Of a DNA stretch of 64,000 nt, positions 8,139 to 17,460 are shown piece by piece (the stretch's first letter is position 1; each line of letters opens with the position of its first letter). Source of the DNA: SHVO01 sp041905525 (GTDB lineage: Bacteria; Pseudomonadota; Alphaproteobacteria; Rhodospirillales; Rhodospirillaceae); assembly GCA_041905525.1 (NCBI GenBank), contig JAYRKY010000006.1, forward strand, positions 138,215-202,214, given 5' to 3'. The position numbers and the translations under genes are program-made. The notes below the pieces were generated by a model. The model searched no databases. It saw nothing but the letters and a program-made list of their open reading frames with translations, and had not been told where the DNA came from.

Positions 8139-9848
8139 TCAATTCGCCTGGGCCGCCGGCGCAGCAGGGCCGACGACCCGAGAAAAGGCGTGGCTCGTCG
8201 CAATCGTGCGTAACAAATTGGGAAGCCTGTAGCCCTCTTCGCCGAAGCGCGTGTCGAGGTACGTCAGAAGAGGCCGATCCGTGGCCTCAGCAGGCCCACC
8301 GACGCCGTAGCTGTAAGCCCGCTTCACGAGGCAGGACGTAAGCGCGGGATGGTCGTGCAACGCCTGGCCCAATCCAATGACATCTTTGAATGCCTTTCCG
8401 TCCAGTGAGCCGCTGGCGTCGATCGGTGACCCTCGTTCGGTCGTGCGGTAGCGACCCGACCCGTCGAAGTTCTCCAGAGCAAGTCCCATCGGATCGGTGA
8501 TCTTATGGCAGCCCGCGCACACCGGATTCTCAAGGTGGGCATTCACGCGATCCCGAGCGGTGCGCAAGTTGGCCTTTGGGTTTTCGACCGCCGAGAAGTC
8601 CACATTCGCGGGAGGTCGCGGAACGGGCTGACAGAGCAGAAGTTCCCGCAGCGCCTTGCCGCGGAGCGTCGCGGAGCTTCGGCCCGGATGGGAGTGCACG
8701 GCAAGAAAGCTGATATGCGTAAGAATACCTGCCCGCGGACTGTCCGCCGGAAATTGGTAGCGGGTCCACGACGGCGGCGTTGTGAGGCCGTAGATGACGG
8801 CCAGCGCCGGCGAGATAAAGGTCTGTCGCGTTGTATAGAGATCGCGATAGTCCTTATTCTGCGTCACAAGGTGATCGATCGCGGTGCGGATCGTTTCCTC
8901 GCGCGCGTCGGCCATGGCCTGTCCGGTGAACTTTGGATAAACAGTGGCATCTTTCGACAATGCATTAAAATCGTCGAAGCCGAACATGTCGTCGAAAAAG
9001 GCACGCATCCCGGTTTCAAGCCGGACGCTGGTCAGCATACGGTCGACCTGACGGGCAAGCCCCTTCGCGGTGTGAAGTTCCCCGCTCTGCGCGGCCCGAA
9101 GAAGGCCGTCGTCGGGCACGGCGTTCCATAGAAAGAGCGAAAGGCGGGTGGCCAGTGAATAGGCGTCGAGCCGCTCCGATCCCGGGTGCGCCGGATCGGG
9201 CTCCGACGTCTCGGTAACAAAGAGGACGTTGGGGCTTACCAACATTGCCTCCAGCGCGATCGCCAGACCCGCATAGAAGTCCTTGAGACCATCCGCCGAC
9301 TTGACCGCTTCATCCACGAAGGCGTTCAGTTCGACTTCGGTGAGTGGGCGACGATTGAGCAAACGCCCCTTTTCACGAAGGAACGACGCCGCGCACGCGC
9401 GATCCGCCGCATTCTCGGACGCAGGCTTACAAGGCACGAGGAACGCACGGTGCTGCGGATCGACCGCCATTTGAGCTACCGTCAGCGCGGCTTTCTGATA
9501 GAGCTCGAGTTGCTGCGTCGTGACCCCGCCCCGCGATGTGCCAAGCGCGATCAGGCCTTCCGTGCGTTGCGCCGGAGGAAAGGTTGCCACAGGGCGAATG
9601 TCGGGTCCGAAGACATACGCGATCGTGTTGAGGTACTGCGCTTCCGTCAGAATACGAAGGCGCTTCAATGAGCCGGTGGTTAACGGCTCGCTCGCAGCGC
9701 TCGTCGCCGGAGCTTTCAAGGAAGGCTCTTGCGACGGAGACGAACAATTCGCCAGCGCGAGGAAGAGGAGCGCCCCCAGGCCACGGCGTGCCGCGGCTTT
9801 TGGAAATCGCTTCGCGCGCTCAACAGCGCGTTGACAAAGCGTGTACAC
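8139..9848 (-). CDS. DUF1592/DUF1588/DUF1585 (planctomycete-type cytochrome) lipoprotein, cassette A
   Basis: 569 residues starting at GTG 9848 with GGAGGAGA 4-5 bases upstream. A lipobox-like LALANC ends the signal. Domain order: DUF1595/DUF1592 region (about 60-300), DUF1588 (RAGILTHISFLAVHSHPGRS and following), one heme-c motif CAGCH near residue 446 within a DPMGLALENFDGSGRYR context, and C-terminal DUF1585 with TSCLVKRAYSYG. A membrane-anchored mono-heme periplasmic electron-transfer protein or enzyme is likely; the reaction is unknown. It is first in cassette A. No sigma-54 promoter was recognised in the 159 bp upstream. Confidence 0.85.
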   Translation of the reverse strand: MYTLCQRAVERAKRFPKAAARRGLGALLFLALANCSSPSQEPSLKAPATSAASEPLTTGSLKRLRILTEAQYLNTIAYVFGPDIRPVATFPPAQRTEGLIALGTSRGGVTTQQLELYQKAALTVAQMAVDPQHRAFLVPCKPASENAADRACAASFLREKGRLLNRRPLTEVELNAFVDEAVKSADGLKDFYAGLAIALEAMLVSPNVLFVTETSEPDPAHPGSERLDAYSLATRLSLFLWNAVPDDGLLRAAQSGELHTAKGLARQVDRMLTSVRLETGMRAFFDDMFGFDDFNALSKDATVYPKFTGQAMADAREETIRTAIDHLVTQNKDYRDLYTTRQTFISPALAVIYGLTTPPSWTRYQFPADSPRAGILTHISFLAVHSHPGRSSATLRGKALRELLLCQPVPRPPANVDFSAVENPKANLRTARDRVNAHLENPVCAGCHKITDPMGLALENFDGSGRYRTTERGSPIDASGSLDGKAFKDVIGLGQALHDHPALTSCLVKRAYSYGVGGPAEATDRPLLTYLDTRFGEEGYRLPNLLRTIATSHAFSRVVGPAAPAAQAN

Positions 9849-10007
9849 GCAATCTCCTCCCCTCGGCGCCGCCTCTGCTCCCCCGGCGGACCTTCAGCTT
9901 ATCCGAAACCCGGCGTCTCAAACACTGTAAGTCTCCTGCACGGCGCTGACGGCGGCGGGGGCGTATCCCGTAACCGCCTCGAATTCCATGTCTTTTGGCT
10001 ACGCGCC

Positions 10008-11387
10008 TTACGTGTCTTCGGACGGGGGCCCCGCGCGGCCCGGCCGCAGAAGCCCATACTTCGCCATTTTTTCGTTCAACGTCCGGCGTGGAATGCTCAA
10101 CGTGTCGATCACCGCCGCAATGGAACCGCCGTGATCCCTGAGGGCAGCTTCAATGAGGCGTCTCTCATAGGCGGCCACTCGGTCGGCTAAGGCGTGACCG
10201 GCCGGGGCCTGCGAAGGCTCCGCATGACGCAGAATGTCCTGCACGGTTAACCCGGCTGCTTTCAATCCCAGCCCATAGCGCTCCGCGATCGCTTTGAGTT
10301 CGCGCACATTTCCCGGCCATTGATGCATCAAGAGCACCTCGATATCGGCCGCGGAAAGCGGACGCGCCTTGGTACCTGCGATGGCTGCGGCCTGTGCGGC
10401 GAAATGTTCAAACAAAAGCAGGACGTCCCCTTCACGGGTGCGCAAGGGCGGGATTGGAATCTCCGCACCCATAAGCCTGTAGTAGAGATCGGCCCGAAAG
10501 CGCCCGGCGCGACTCTCGGCTTCGAGGTTGCACTTGGTTGCCGCGATCACCCTGATATCGATCGGAATCGTCTTGTTGGATCCGACCCGTTCGATCGAGC
10601 GCTCTTGGAGCACGCGCAAAAGTTTGCTCTGCAAAATCAGCGGCATGCTTTCGATCTCGTCGAGCAGCACGGTTCCACCGTTTGCGAACTCGAACTTTCC
10701 TTCGCGCGCGCCGCGCGATCCGGTGAAGGCCCCGGCTTCATGTCCGAAGAGCTCGCTCTCAAAAAGCTCCATCGGGACGGCAGCGCAGTTGACCGCCACA
10801 AATGGCGCACGAGCACGCGGACCCATATCATGCAGCGCCCGCGCCACCACTTCTTTGCCGGTTCCGGTTTCGCCGACGACAATGACATCGCGATTGTGAA
10901 CGGCCAGTTCAGCGATCATGTCACGCAGCCGGATCATTGCGGCCGACGTGCCAATGAGGCGCGCTTCCAATCCATCGCGGGCCGCGACGCGGTCGGACAA
11001 ATCGCGGAGTTGAAGCTTGAGCTTGCGCTGCTCGATAGCCCGGTTGATTACGGCTGTCAGGTGGTCCGGCACATAGGGCTTCTGCAAGAAGTCGTAGGCG
11101 CCGGCCCGCATCGCCGCAACGGCAAGCTGGACGTCTCCATGGGCTGTCAGCAATACCACCGGCACATCGGGGTCGATTTTGTGGACCTCTTGCAAAAGGT
11201 CCATGCCGGACTTCTGCGGCATCTTGAAGTCGCTAAGTACGACGTAAGGCATATGGCGGCGCACCGCCCCCAGGGCCTCCTGAACGTTTGCGGCGGAGTC
11301 GACCGCAAGACCTCCCAGTTCCAGCCACTGCACGATCGAGTTGCGGACTTGCTCCTCATCGTCGACCACGAGAACAGTCGGCTTCAT
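10008..11387 (-). CDS. sigma-54-dependent response regulator, DctD/NtrC class
   Basis: 459 residues: REC domain with phospho-acceptor Asp53 and Lys103, AAA+ domain with Walker A GETGTGKE (172-179) and the sigma-54 contact loop GAFTG (219-223), and a C-terminal Fis-type HTH (about 410-450). It activates sigma-54 promoters after phosphorylation. The ATG overlaps the stop of the kinase gene upstream by 4 bp, so kinase and regulator form one operon. Its position between cassette A and the amidases suggests that it controls exported catabolism here. It is DctD-like, but no dicarboxylate transporter of the Dct type is adjacent. Confidence 0.93.
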   Translation of the reverse strand: MKPTVLVVDDEEQVRNSIVQWLELGGLAVDSAANVQEALGAVRRHMPYVVLSDFKMPQKSGMDLLQEVHKIDPDVPVVLLTAHGDVQLAVAAMRAGAYDFLQKPYVPDHLTAVINRAIEQRKLKLQLRDLSDRVAARDGLEARLIGTSAAMIRLRDMIAELAVHNRDVIVVGETGTGKEVVARALHDMGPRARAPFVAVNCAAVPMELFESELFGHEAGAFTGSRGAREGKFEFANGGTVLLDEIESMPLILQSKLLRVLQERSIERVGSNKTIPIDIRVIAATKCNLEAESRAGRFRADLYYRLMGAEIPIPPLRTREGDVLLLFEHFAAQAAAIAGTKARPLSAADIEVLLMHQWPGNVRELKAIAERYGLGLKAAGLTVQDILRHAEPSQAPAGHALADRVAAYERRLIEAALRDHGGSIAAVIDTLSIPRRTLNEKMAKYGLLRPGRAGPPSEDT

Positions 11388-13249
11388 GCGTCCGCCTCCG
11401 TCACTGCAATCGGTTGCAAGGCCAACGGCAAGGTGATGCGGAATTTTGTCCCGACACTGGGTTCACTCTCCACCGTAATTTCTCCTCCCATATCCTTGAC
11501 GATGCCGTAGGTAATGGAGAGTCCAAGCCCCAGCCCCTCGCCCACGTCCTTTGTTGTATAAAAGGGATCGAAAACCGAGTGCAGCATGTCGCGCGGGATG
11601 CCGCGGCCTGTATCCGAGACCTCCAACACCGCATTGCCGGTCTCGGCCTTGAACAATTCGACCGTGAGGGTCCGGTTGGGGTGATCCCGCATGGCGTCGA
11701 GGGCATTCGAGACCAAATTCACCACGACCTGCTCAAGGCGGATGGTGTTTCCCACCACGTAGACAGGATCTTCGGGAAGTAACAGCCTGAGGCCCACGCT
11801 ATCGATCGCGATCCGATAATCGATCAATTTCAGACCGTAGCGCACCGCCGCCGCCAGATCGGTCGACTGCTTCGCCACGGTCTCTTTTCGCGCAAAACTC
11901 TTGAGATGCTGCGTCAACTCGCCCATGCGTTCGACAATCAGCGAAATCGTGGTGAGATTGGTCGCGACACGGTCCTTGTCAGTGCGCTCCAGGAAGACCT
12001 GCGTGCTGGCAATATAGGTTCGCAGGGCCGCGAGCGACTGATTGATTTCGTGCGCGACGCCGGCCAGCGCCTGTCCCAAGCTCGCCATCTTGGCGGCGTG
12101 GATCAAGTTGTCCTGCGCCCGCCGCAGGTTTTGTTCGATGCGGATGCGTTGATCGATTTCGACGGAGAGCTGAGTGTTCGCCGCCGTGAGTTCCGCGGTG
12201 CGCGCGGCGACGCGCTGCTCTAACACCGCCTGAGCGTTGAGGCGAGCCCGTGTGATCTGGCGGCGTTGATGAGTCACCAACACGATCAGGAGCGCCGCCA
12301 CCATGGTCACGACCGCGCCGCCTGAGGCGATTGCGGCTTGCAGTTGTACGATGCGCATGTCGCTTAAGACGAAAAGCGTCCAGTCGTATTCCGGCAGCGT
12401 CCGCGAGAAGGCGACATATTCATGGCCTGTCGCAGATCCATCGTCGATGTTCTCGACGATCAGTCCGTCGATTTCACGTTCGCCGGTAAGAAGCGGGCTG
12501 GCCCGCAGCACGGCCCCACCGTACTGCTGCGTTTCGCGGAACATCCGCATCTGCGCGTCCGACAACGGCAACATCGGCCGGTAGAGCCATTTCGGGTCGG
12601 TCGTGAGGAAGATGACATCGTTGTCGTCGACCATCGCGACGACGTCCCCCGCGCTGCGCCAGTAGTCTTGCAGGTGCAGCAGGTCGATTTTAACGACCGC
12701 AATACCGATGGGATTTCCGTCATTGTCCGGTACCGCGTGCCAAAGGAAGTAGCCTGGCTGTCCCGTCGTAACGCCGACGGCGTAATAGCGGCCCTTCCCG
12801 GTGACAAGCGCATCAGTGAAATAGGGGCGGAACGCGTAACTCTGACCGATGAAGGTGTTCTCGCGATCGTAATTGCTCGCCGCCAGGGCAATACCGTTCC
12901 GATCGACGATATAGAGGTCGGCAGAGTCCGCTGTTTCATTCAGGCGTTTCAAATACCGGTTCGCGGCTTCGATCGCTTCAGGCCGGTCGGGATGCCGAAA
13001 AGCTTCGATGATGGGCTGCGCCTGCGAGAGGACGTCCGGGAGGTAGCTATAGCGGCTGACCGTGTAATCCAGGGTCGTCGCCAGCAGATTCAAGCGCACC
13101 TGCGCGGCGTCGCCTTGCGCGCGAAGGGCAGCCCGCTCGGCAAAAACATAACTGAGGGTCCCGGCGGTGATGAGAAGCAAAGCACCGAGGACGAATGCGG
13201 CCGTGCGGTTGACGAAGATCGAACGCAAGGACGGCCGCGCAAGTCCCAT
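11384..13249 (-). CDS. DctB-type membrane sensor histidine kinase with periplasmic dCache domain
   Basis: 621 residues. One membrane helix at about 14-36, a periplasmic double-Cache-like sensor (about 40-300; DLYIVDRNGIALAAS, IGQSYAFRPYF), a second helix near 305-325, a coiled coil (about 330-385), HisKA with GVAHEINQSLAALR (His near 400) and HATPase (NLVSNALDA, DTGRGIP, GLGLSI). DctB-type dCache domains sense C4-dicarboxylates and other small carboxylates; the ligand here is unknown. Partner of the sigma-54 regulator downstream, which it overlaps. Confidence 0.92.
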   Translation of the reverse strand: MGLARPSLRSIFVNRTAAFVLGALLLITAGTLSYVFAERAALRAQGDAAQVRLNLLATTLDYTVSRYSYLPDVLSQAQPIIEAFRHPDRPEAIEAANRYLKRLNETADSADLYIVDRNGIALAASNYDRENTFIGQSYAFRPYFTDALVTGKGRYYAVGVTTGQPGYFLWHAVPDNDGNPIGIAVVKIDLLHLQDYWRSAGDVVAMVDDNDVIFLTTDPKWLYRPMLPLSDAQMRMFRETQQYGGAVLRASPLLTGEREIDGLIVENIDDGSATGHEYVAFSRTLPEYDWTLFVLSDMRIVQLQAAIASGGAVVTMVAALLIVLVTHQRRQITRARLNAQAVLEQRVAARTAELTAANTQLSVEIDQRIRIEQNLRRAQDNLIHAAKMASLGQALAGVAHEINQSLAALRTYIASTQVFLERTDKDRVATNLTTISLIVERMGELTQHLKSFARKETVAKQSTDLAAAVRYGLKLIDYRIAIDSVGLRLLLPEDPVYVVGNTIRLEQVVVNLVSNALDAMRDHPNRTLTVELFKAETGNAVLEVSDTGRGIPRDMLHSVFDPFYTTKDVGEGLGLGLSITYGIVKDMGGEITVESEPSVGTKFRITLPLALQPIAVTEADA

Positions 13250-13628
13250 CAGGCGTTATCAGCGCGCTTGAAATATGCAGCAAGCCCCGCGCCGAAAAGC
13301 CGGCGCGCACAAAACCGATTCATGACATCCTCCCCAGTGACCTCCGCTTTGGTCACCGCTCCCTTCCTTGACGCACCGGCCGTTGCTACCGGCGCCGCGG
13401 CAAAGATGATGGCAGGCCGCGCTCATTCGGGATCGCGGTAGCAATCGGCATGCCATCGTCACCGCGGCAAATCCTGCGGATATGCCTGCGCTTATACGCC
13501 ACAGCCGTGGCCAACGACGAGCATCGGCGGAAATCAGCCTAGTGTAAGCTTAGCGTCGGCAATAAATTGCCGAAAGGGTCAAGCAGGTACACAGACGGGC
13601 CGTGTACCTGCGATGGACCCTCGGGGGA
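13250..13628. other. 379-bp intergenic region upstream of the sensor kinase operon
   Basis: No convincing gene is seen. The region should contain the promoter of the kinase/regulator operon (minus strand) and the 3' end of the amidase transcript. The only clear structure is the inverted repeat at 13584-13610, described separately. No -24/-12 sigma-54 element was recognised by eye on either strand. Confidence 0.6.
13584..13610. promoter_or_regulatory. perfect 9-bp inverted repeat, operator or terminator stem
   Basis: CAGGTACAC and GTGTACCTG are separated by 9 bases. The repeat lies 19 bases past the amidase stop codon (minus strand) and about 335 bases upstream of the kinase start. On the minus strand no U-run follows directly, so it is a poor intrinsic terminator. 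A protein-binding dyad is equally possible. Confidence 0.4.
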
Positions 13629-15335
13629 CTAGGGGAATTGAGGCGGCGGGACCCGCTTTTTTGTTGCTTGTTCAAAGGCATAGCCGATGGCCAAGACCTT
13701 CGGCTCGCTGCACTCGGCGCCGACGAAGCTCACGCCGAATGGACGATCTTTCTCGCCGGTCGGCTTTCCGTCCGGACCGTTTCCGGGATTGGTGGCCATC
13801 CCGAACGGCACGACGAGCCCGGGGTATCCGGCACGAGAGGCAAACTCGGCACCGTTGGAACCTGGGAACAGAACTGCATCCACCTTCTCACCGACCAGAA
13901 GTGTGTCGATGCCTTGCGCCCGGCTCATTTCCAGGCCGCGAGCTCGGTCGGCCTCGTAACGCGCCTTGTCTTTCACCAGGTCGACGGCGTCAGAGCTATC
14001 GAGCCGGGATTGCTTGTAGCGGATCGTGTTCCAATTCGCGTGCGCGACATTCCATTCGCGTAATTCGGTGAGCGACTTGAACGGAGCGTTCGGCCCGAGC
14101 GTCGCAAGCCATGTATTGAAATCTCGCTTCATTCCGTAGTTGAAGATGGTGGAACAGTTGTCGTTCACGCCGGGCACATTGGTCTGGCAGACGATATGCA
14201 GCGCGAAGTTTTTCTTCGGGTCCTTCTCCATATAGGTGGGGAAGTCCTTTTCGATCACCTCGGCGCCGGCCGCCTTGATCGCAGCGATGGCTTCCTCCAT
14301 CGAGGCCAGTTCGTCTTCACGCAGGCCGGGACGCTTCCCGCCGCCGGGTAAATCCAGCGGCGTATAGATCGCAGCGCGCGACACTCCGATCCGCGCGCCC
14401 TTCAGCGCATCCGCTTTCAGGAACTGCGTGTAGTCGTTGTTGGCCGGCGGCTGGCACTTCGTGGTCGCCGGGTCGTTCGGGTCCGGCTGCTTACTCTCCA
14501 TCGCACCCAGCATGATCGCGACATCCGTGACAGTCTTCGCCATGGGGCCCGACATGTCCTGATCGAGTGTCACGGGGATGATGCCCCACCGGCTGATCCG
14601 GCCTGTGGTCGCGCGGATCCCCGCAAGCATATTGGCGTTGGTCGGGCTCATCACCGAGCCGCCCGTGTCCGTGCCAACGTTCGCGGCCCACATATTGACC
14701 GCGACGCCGATCCCGGAGCTTGAACCACCCGTATTCAGTTCGGGCTCAAGGTCCGCCTGCATGCGCGGGTCATATGGGTTGTAGCTTTGACCGACCATCG
14801 CGTTGTAGCCGGACTCCATCTGGTTCGGCGGTCCCGCCATCCAGTTCGCTAGCTCGGTCAGCGTGGATTTCGCGATGATAATCGCACCGGCGTCTTTGAG
14901 ATTCTTCACCAGCGTCGCGTCATACGGTGGATAGTAACCTTTAAAGGCGATGGACCCGCCGGTCGTGGGCATATCGGTGGCGGTCTGGATATTGTCCTTC
15001 ACAGCCACGGGAATACCGTGCAGCGGCCCACGGACCTTGCCGCTCGCCCGTTCCTTGTCGAGTTCATCCGCCTGCTTCAGGGCGTTCGGATTGACCGAGA
15101 CGGCCGCGTGAAGACGATGATCGTAGAGCGCAATGCGTTGTACATATTGCTCGACCAGCTGGCGCGATGTGACGCGGCCTTCCTGCATCGCCTTTTGCAT
15201 ATCCGAGATCGAGGCCTCGACGACGCTGAACGGTGGCTTTGCTTCCACCTTCGGTGCGGGCTTCTCGCAGGACGCAAGCATAAGCGGCGCCGCCAGCGCG
15301 GTGGTAGCAAGTAAAACGCGGACTCCGGTTTTCAT
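13629..15335 (-). CDS. exported amidase-signature lipoprotein
   Basis: 568 residues of the amidase-signature family (Ser-cisSer-Lys triad), which hydrolyses amide bonds. Lys113 lies in GIPVAVKDNI, the cis-Ser in GGSSSG (203-208) and the nucleophile in GTDTGGS (Ser227). The N-terminus carries a lipobox-like LMLASC (Cys23), predicting a periplasmic lipoprotein, whereas most characterised family members are cytosolic. ATG 15335 has GGAGGGG 6 bases upstream; a TTG five codons earlier overlaps that site and is rejected. It follows a second exported amidase and is probably in the same transcript. Substrate unknown. Confidence 0.9.
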   Translation of the reverse strand: MKTGVRVLLATTALAAPLMLASCEKPAPKVEAKPPFSVVEASISDMQKAMQEGRVTSRQLVEQYVQRIALYDHRLHAAVSVNPNALKQADELDKERASGKVRGPLHGIPVAVKDNIQTATDMPTTGGSIAFKGYYPPYDATLVKNLKDAGAIIIAKSTLTELANWMAGPPNQMESGYNAMVGQSYNPYDPRMQADLEPELNTGGSSSGIGVAVNMWAANVGTDTGGSVMSPTNANMLAGIRATTGRISRWGIIPVTLDQDMSGPMAKTVTDVAIMLGAMESKQPDPNDPATTKCQPPANNDYTQFLKADALKGARIGVSRAAIYTPLDLPGGGKRPGLREDELASMEEAIAAIKAAGAEVIEKDFPTYMEKDPKKNFALHIVCQTNVPGVNDNCSTIFNYGMKRDFNTWLATLGPNAPFKSLTELREWNVAHANWNTIRYKQSRLDSSDAVDLVKDKARYEADRARGLEMSRAQGIDTLLVGEKVDAVLFPGSNGAEFASRAGYPGLVVPFGMATNPGNGPDGKPTGEKDRPFGVSFVGAECSEPKVLAIGYAFEQATKKRVPPPQFP

Positions 15336-15456
15336 GAGTGTCCCCTCCAAGTGGCCCCTGATTGTCGAAGCTTAGCGCCGCTCCGCCCCGCGTTTCCACT
15401 CGGAAACACCGGGACTATGGGGCGTTGCCGCAGGTTTTCGCTGCCGGATGCCTTAT

Positions 15457-17109
15457 TCAGTAGGTGATCTTGTCGGTCGGCAGCCCCGGCGTCGACTTTG
15501 GAATTCGTCGAGCCTGCGTCGCCTGCTCGAAATCGTAGCCATACCCAATCAATTTGCCCTCGCTGAACGCGGGACCAAAGAAAGACACGGTGACGGGTAG
15601 TCCTTCCGGCGTCATACCTGCGGGCACAATCAAGTCCGGATAACCCGACTCGTTCGCGAGGTTCGTTGCGGAGTCTGTGCTCGCGGCCGGTTTCGGCGGC
15701 TCGGACGGAACGATCAAGGGTGCCGGGCGCACGGAAGTGGGATACAGGATCGCATCGATCTTATACTTGGCGAACAAGGCATCCATGCCGGCGCGGATCG
15801 CGGGGATTTGCTGATCGCGCAGCGTGAGGTATTGCGGATCCGTCAGGTCAAGGGCAAGGCTCGCGGTGTACGTGAGGGCGTACGCCTTCTCGGGGCTCTT
15901 GTATCCTGTCGCTGGGTCATTGGCCTTGGCGACGATCTCATCAAATGTTTTTGGGAAGCCAGGCTTAAGCGTCTTGAGATAGTCCGTCAGTTGCGCCTTG
16001 AACTCGGACGCGACAAGTAAGTTGTATACCGGTCCCTTCGCATCAAGCAGATAGTCCGGGTACTTGACTGGGTCGACGATCACCGCTCCCAGACTTTGCA
16101 GGGTTGCGATCGAGCTTGCGATCACCGCATCGACGTTGGCGTCTTTGCCAAGGAAATCACGCGCAATTCCAATACGCGCTCCCTTGAGCGCACCACGCTT
16201 GAGATACTTCGTATAGTCGGTGTCCGATTTTCCGGCGCTCGTCTCCGTGATCGGGTCCGCTGGGTCGACGCCGGCCATGACGCCCAACGCCGCCGCAACG
16301 TCGCTCACATTGCGGGCCATCGGTCCCGCCGTGTCGAGGGTCAGCGCCAACGGGACGATGCCGCTCCGGCTCACCAGCCCCATAGTGGTCTTGAGGCCGG
16401 CGATGCCATTGACGGACGATGGGCCACGGACCGATCCGCCCGTATCGGTGCCCAAACCGAACTGGGCGAAGCCCGCCGCGATCGCGGCGCCGGTTCCGCC
16501 GCTCGAGCCCGCCGGTCCGCGGGCGGGGTCATGCGGGTTCCGGGTCTGTAGGCCCATGGAGCTGAACCCGTTCGGAACCGCGCCGGCCAGCAAGACTTCA
16601 GGCTCCTTCGCGCCGCTGACGCTGCCGCCGCTGCCGGCGAATTCACTGAGATTGACCTTGGCAACCACAATGACACCCGCGTCTCTCAGCTTCTTTGCGA
16701 CGAATGCGTCTTTCGCGGGTACGGAGCCCTTCAACAATTGCGAGCCGGCCGTAGTCTGCATGTCGAAGGTATCGATGTTGTCCTTGAGGACGATGGGAAC
16801 TCCGTGCAACGGTCCGCGAACCTTTCCGGCCTTGCGCTCCTTATCCAACGCTTTGGCCTCGGCGCGCGCCCTCGGATTCATCAAGATCACGGCGTTGATG
16901 TTGGGGCCTTTTTTGTCGTACGCGGCAATGCGGGCCAGATACGCGTCGAGCACGCGCTCCGATGTCAGCTTGCCGGTGGCGTACGCCGCCTGGAGCTCGG
17001 CAATGGTCGCTGTCGTGATATCGAGGGTCGCGGCGCTCGCCCTCTGCGGCGCGCTCAGTGCGGCTATCAACGCGGTGGTGGCGAGAATCGTGCGAAATTT
17101 AGGTGGCAT
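15457..17109 (-). CDS. secreted amidase-signature hydrolase
   Basis: 550 residues with a Sec signal peptide (cleavage near ASAATL, residue 27). Triad motifs: Lys109 in GVPIVLKDNID, GSSGGTG (201-207) and TDTGGS (221-226, nucleophile Ser226). It is clearly homologous to the downstream amidase but diverged, so the pair is probably an old duplication. The ATG at 17109 is preceded by AGGGGA about 7 bases upstream. The gap to the next amidase is about 120 bp. Exported peptide amidases and acylamidases occur in this family; the substrate cannot be read from sequence. Confidence 0.9.
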   Translation of the reverse strand: MPPKFRTILATTALIAALSAPQRASAATLDITTATIAELQAAYATGKLTSERVLDAYLARIAAYDKKGPNINAVILMNPRARAEAKALDKERKAGKVRGPLHGVPIVLKDNIDTFDMQTTAGSQLLKGSVPAKDAFVAKKLRDAGVIVVAKVNLSEFAGSGGSVSGAKEPEVLLAGAVPNGFSSMGLQTRNPHDPARGPAGSSGGTGAAIAAGFAQFGLGTDTGGSVRGPSSVNGIAGLKTTMGLVSRSGIVPLALTLDTAGPMARNVSDVAAALGVMAGVDPADPITETSAGKSDTDYTKYLKRGALKGARIGIARDFLGKDANVDAVIASSIATLQSLGAVIVDPVKYPDYLLDAKGPVYNLLVASEFKAQLTDYLKTLKPGFPKTFDEIVAKANDPATGYKSPEKAYALTYTASLALDLTDPQYLTLRDQQIPAIRAGMDALFAKYKIDAILYPTSVRPAPLIVPSEPPKPAASTDSATNLANESGYPDLIVPAGMTPEGLPVTVSFFGPAFSEGKLIGYGYDFEQATQARRIPKSTPGLPTDKITY

Positions 17110-17275
17110 GTGGCGTCCCCTGGTAACCCAAGACCCAAGCCTAGCGCTCTGCGAACCGCAGCCACTACTAAGGTGAATTTTAGCTGAACTGGTGATGATG
17201 CCGGCCGATGTCCGGCACGCGAACCAAGCGCGTCCCGAATGCGTGCTGCGCCTGAGGTCTAGAAAGGGGGAAAAT

Positions 17276-17349
17276 TGGAGCGGGTGAAGGGAATCGAACC
17301 CTCGTCGTAAGCTTGGAAGGCTTCTGCTCTACCATTGAGCTACACCCGC
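17276..17349 (-). tRNA. tRNA-Gly(UCC)
   Basis: The minus strand folds into a full cloverleaf: acceptor GCGGGTG paired with CACCCGC, D arm GCTC/GAGC, anticodon loop CTTCCAA (anticodon TCC) and T arm with GGTTCGATTCC. The terminal CCA is encoded (17276-17278). The first anticodon-stem pair is a G-A mismatch, as also seen in the tRNA-Thr below. Confidence 0.95.
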
Positions 17350-17460
17350 GCGCCCCTGTTTTACGCAGGCCCGCCGAACCGGGGCAAGAGGTTTATGCCG
17401 CGCGGTGATTTTTCCCCGAAAATCCGAGAGATAGCGGCCTTTTTGTTTCCGGCGCCGCAC

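Noticed and set aside
9849..10007. Possible sigma-54 promoter for cassette A
   Set aside because: No TGGCAC-N5-TTGC-like element could be found by eye in the 159 bases upstream; a matrix scan is needed.
12422..13441. 339-codon open frame opposite the sensor kinase
   Set aside because: Overlaps the dCache-kinase gene throughout; no domain recognised.
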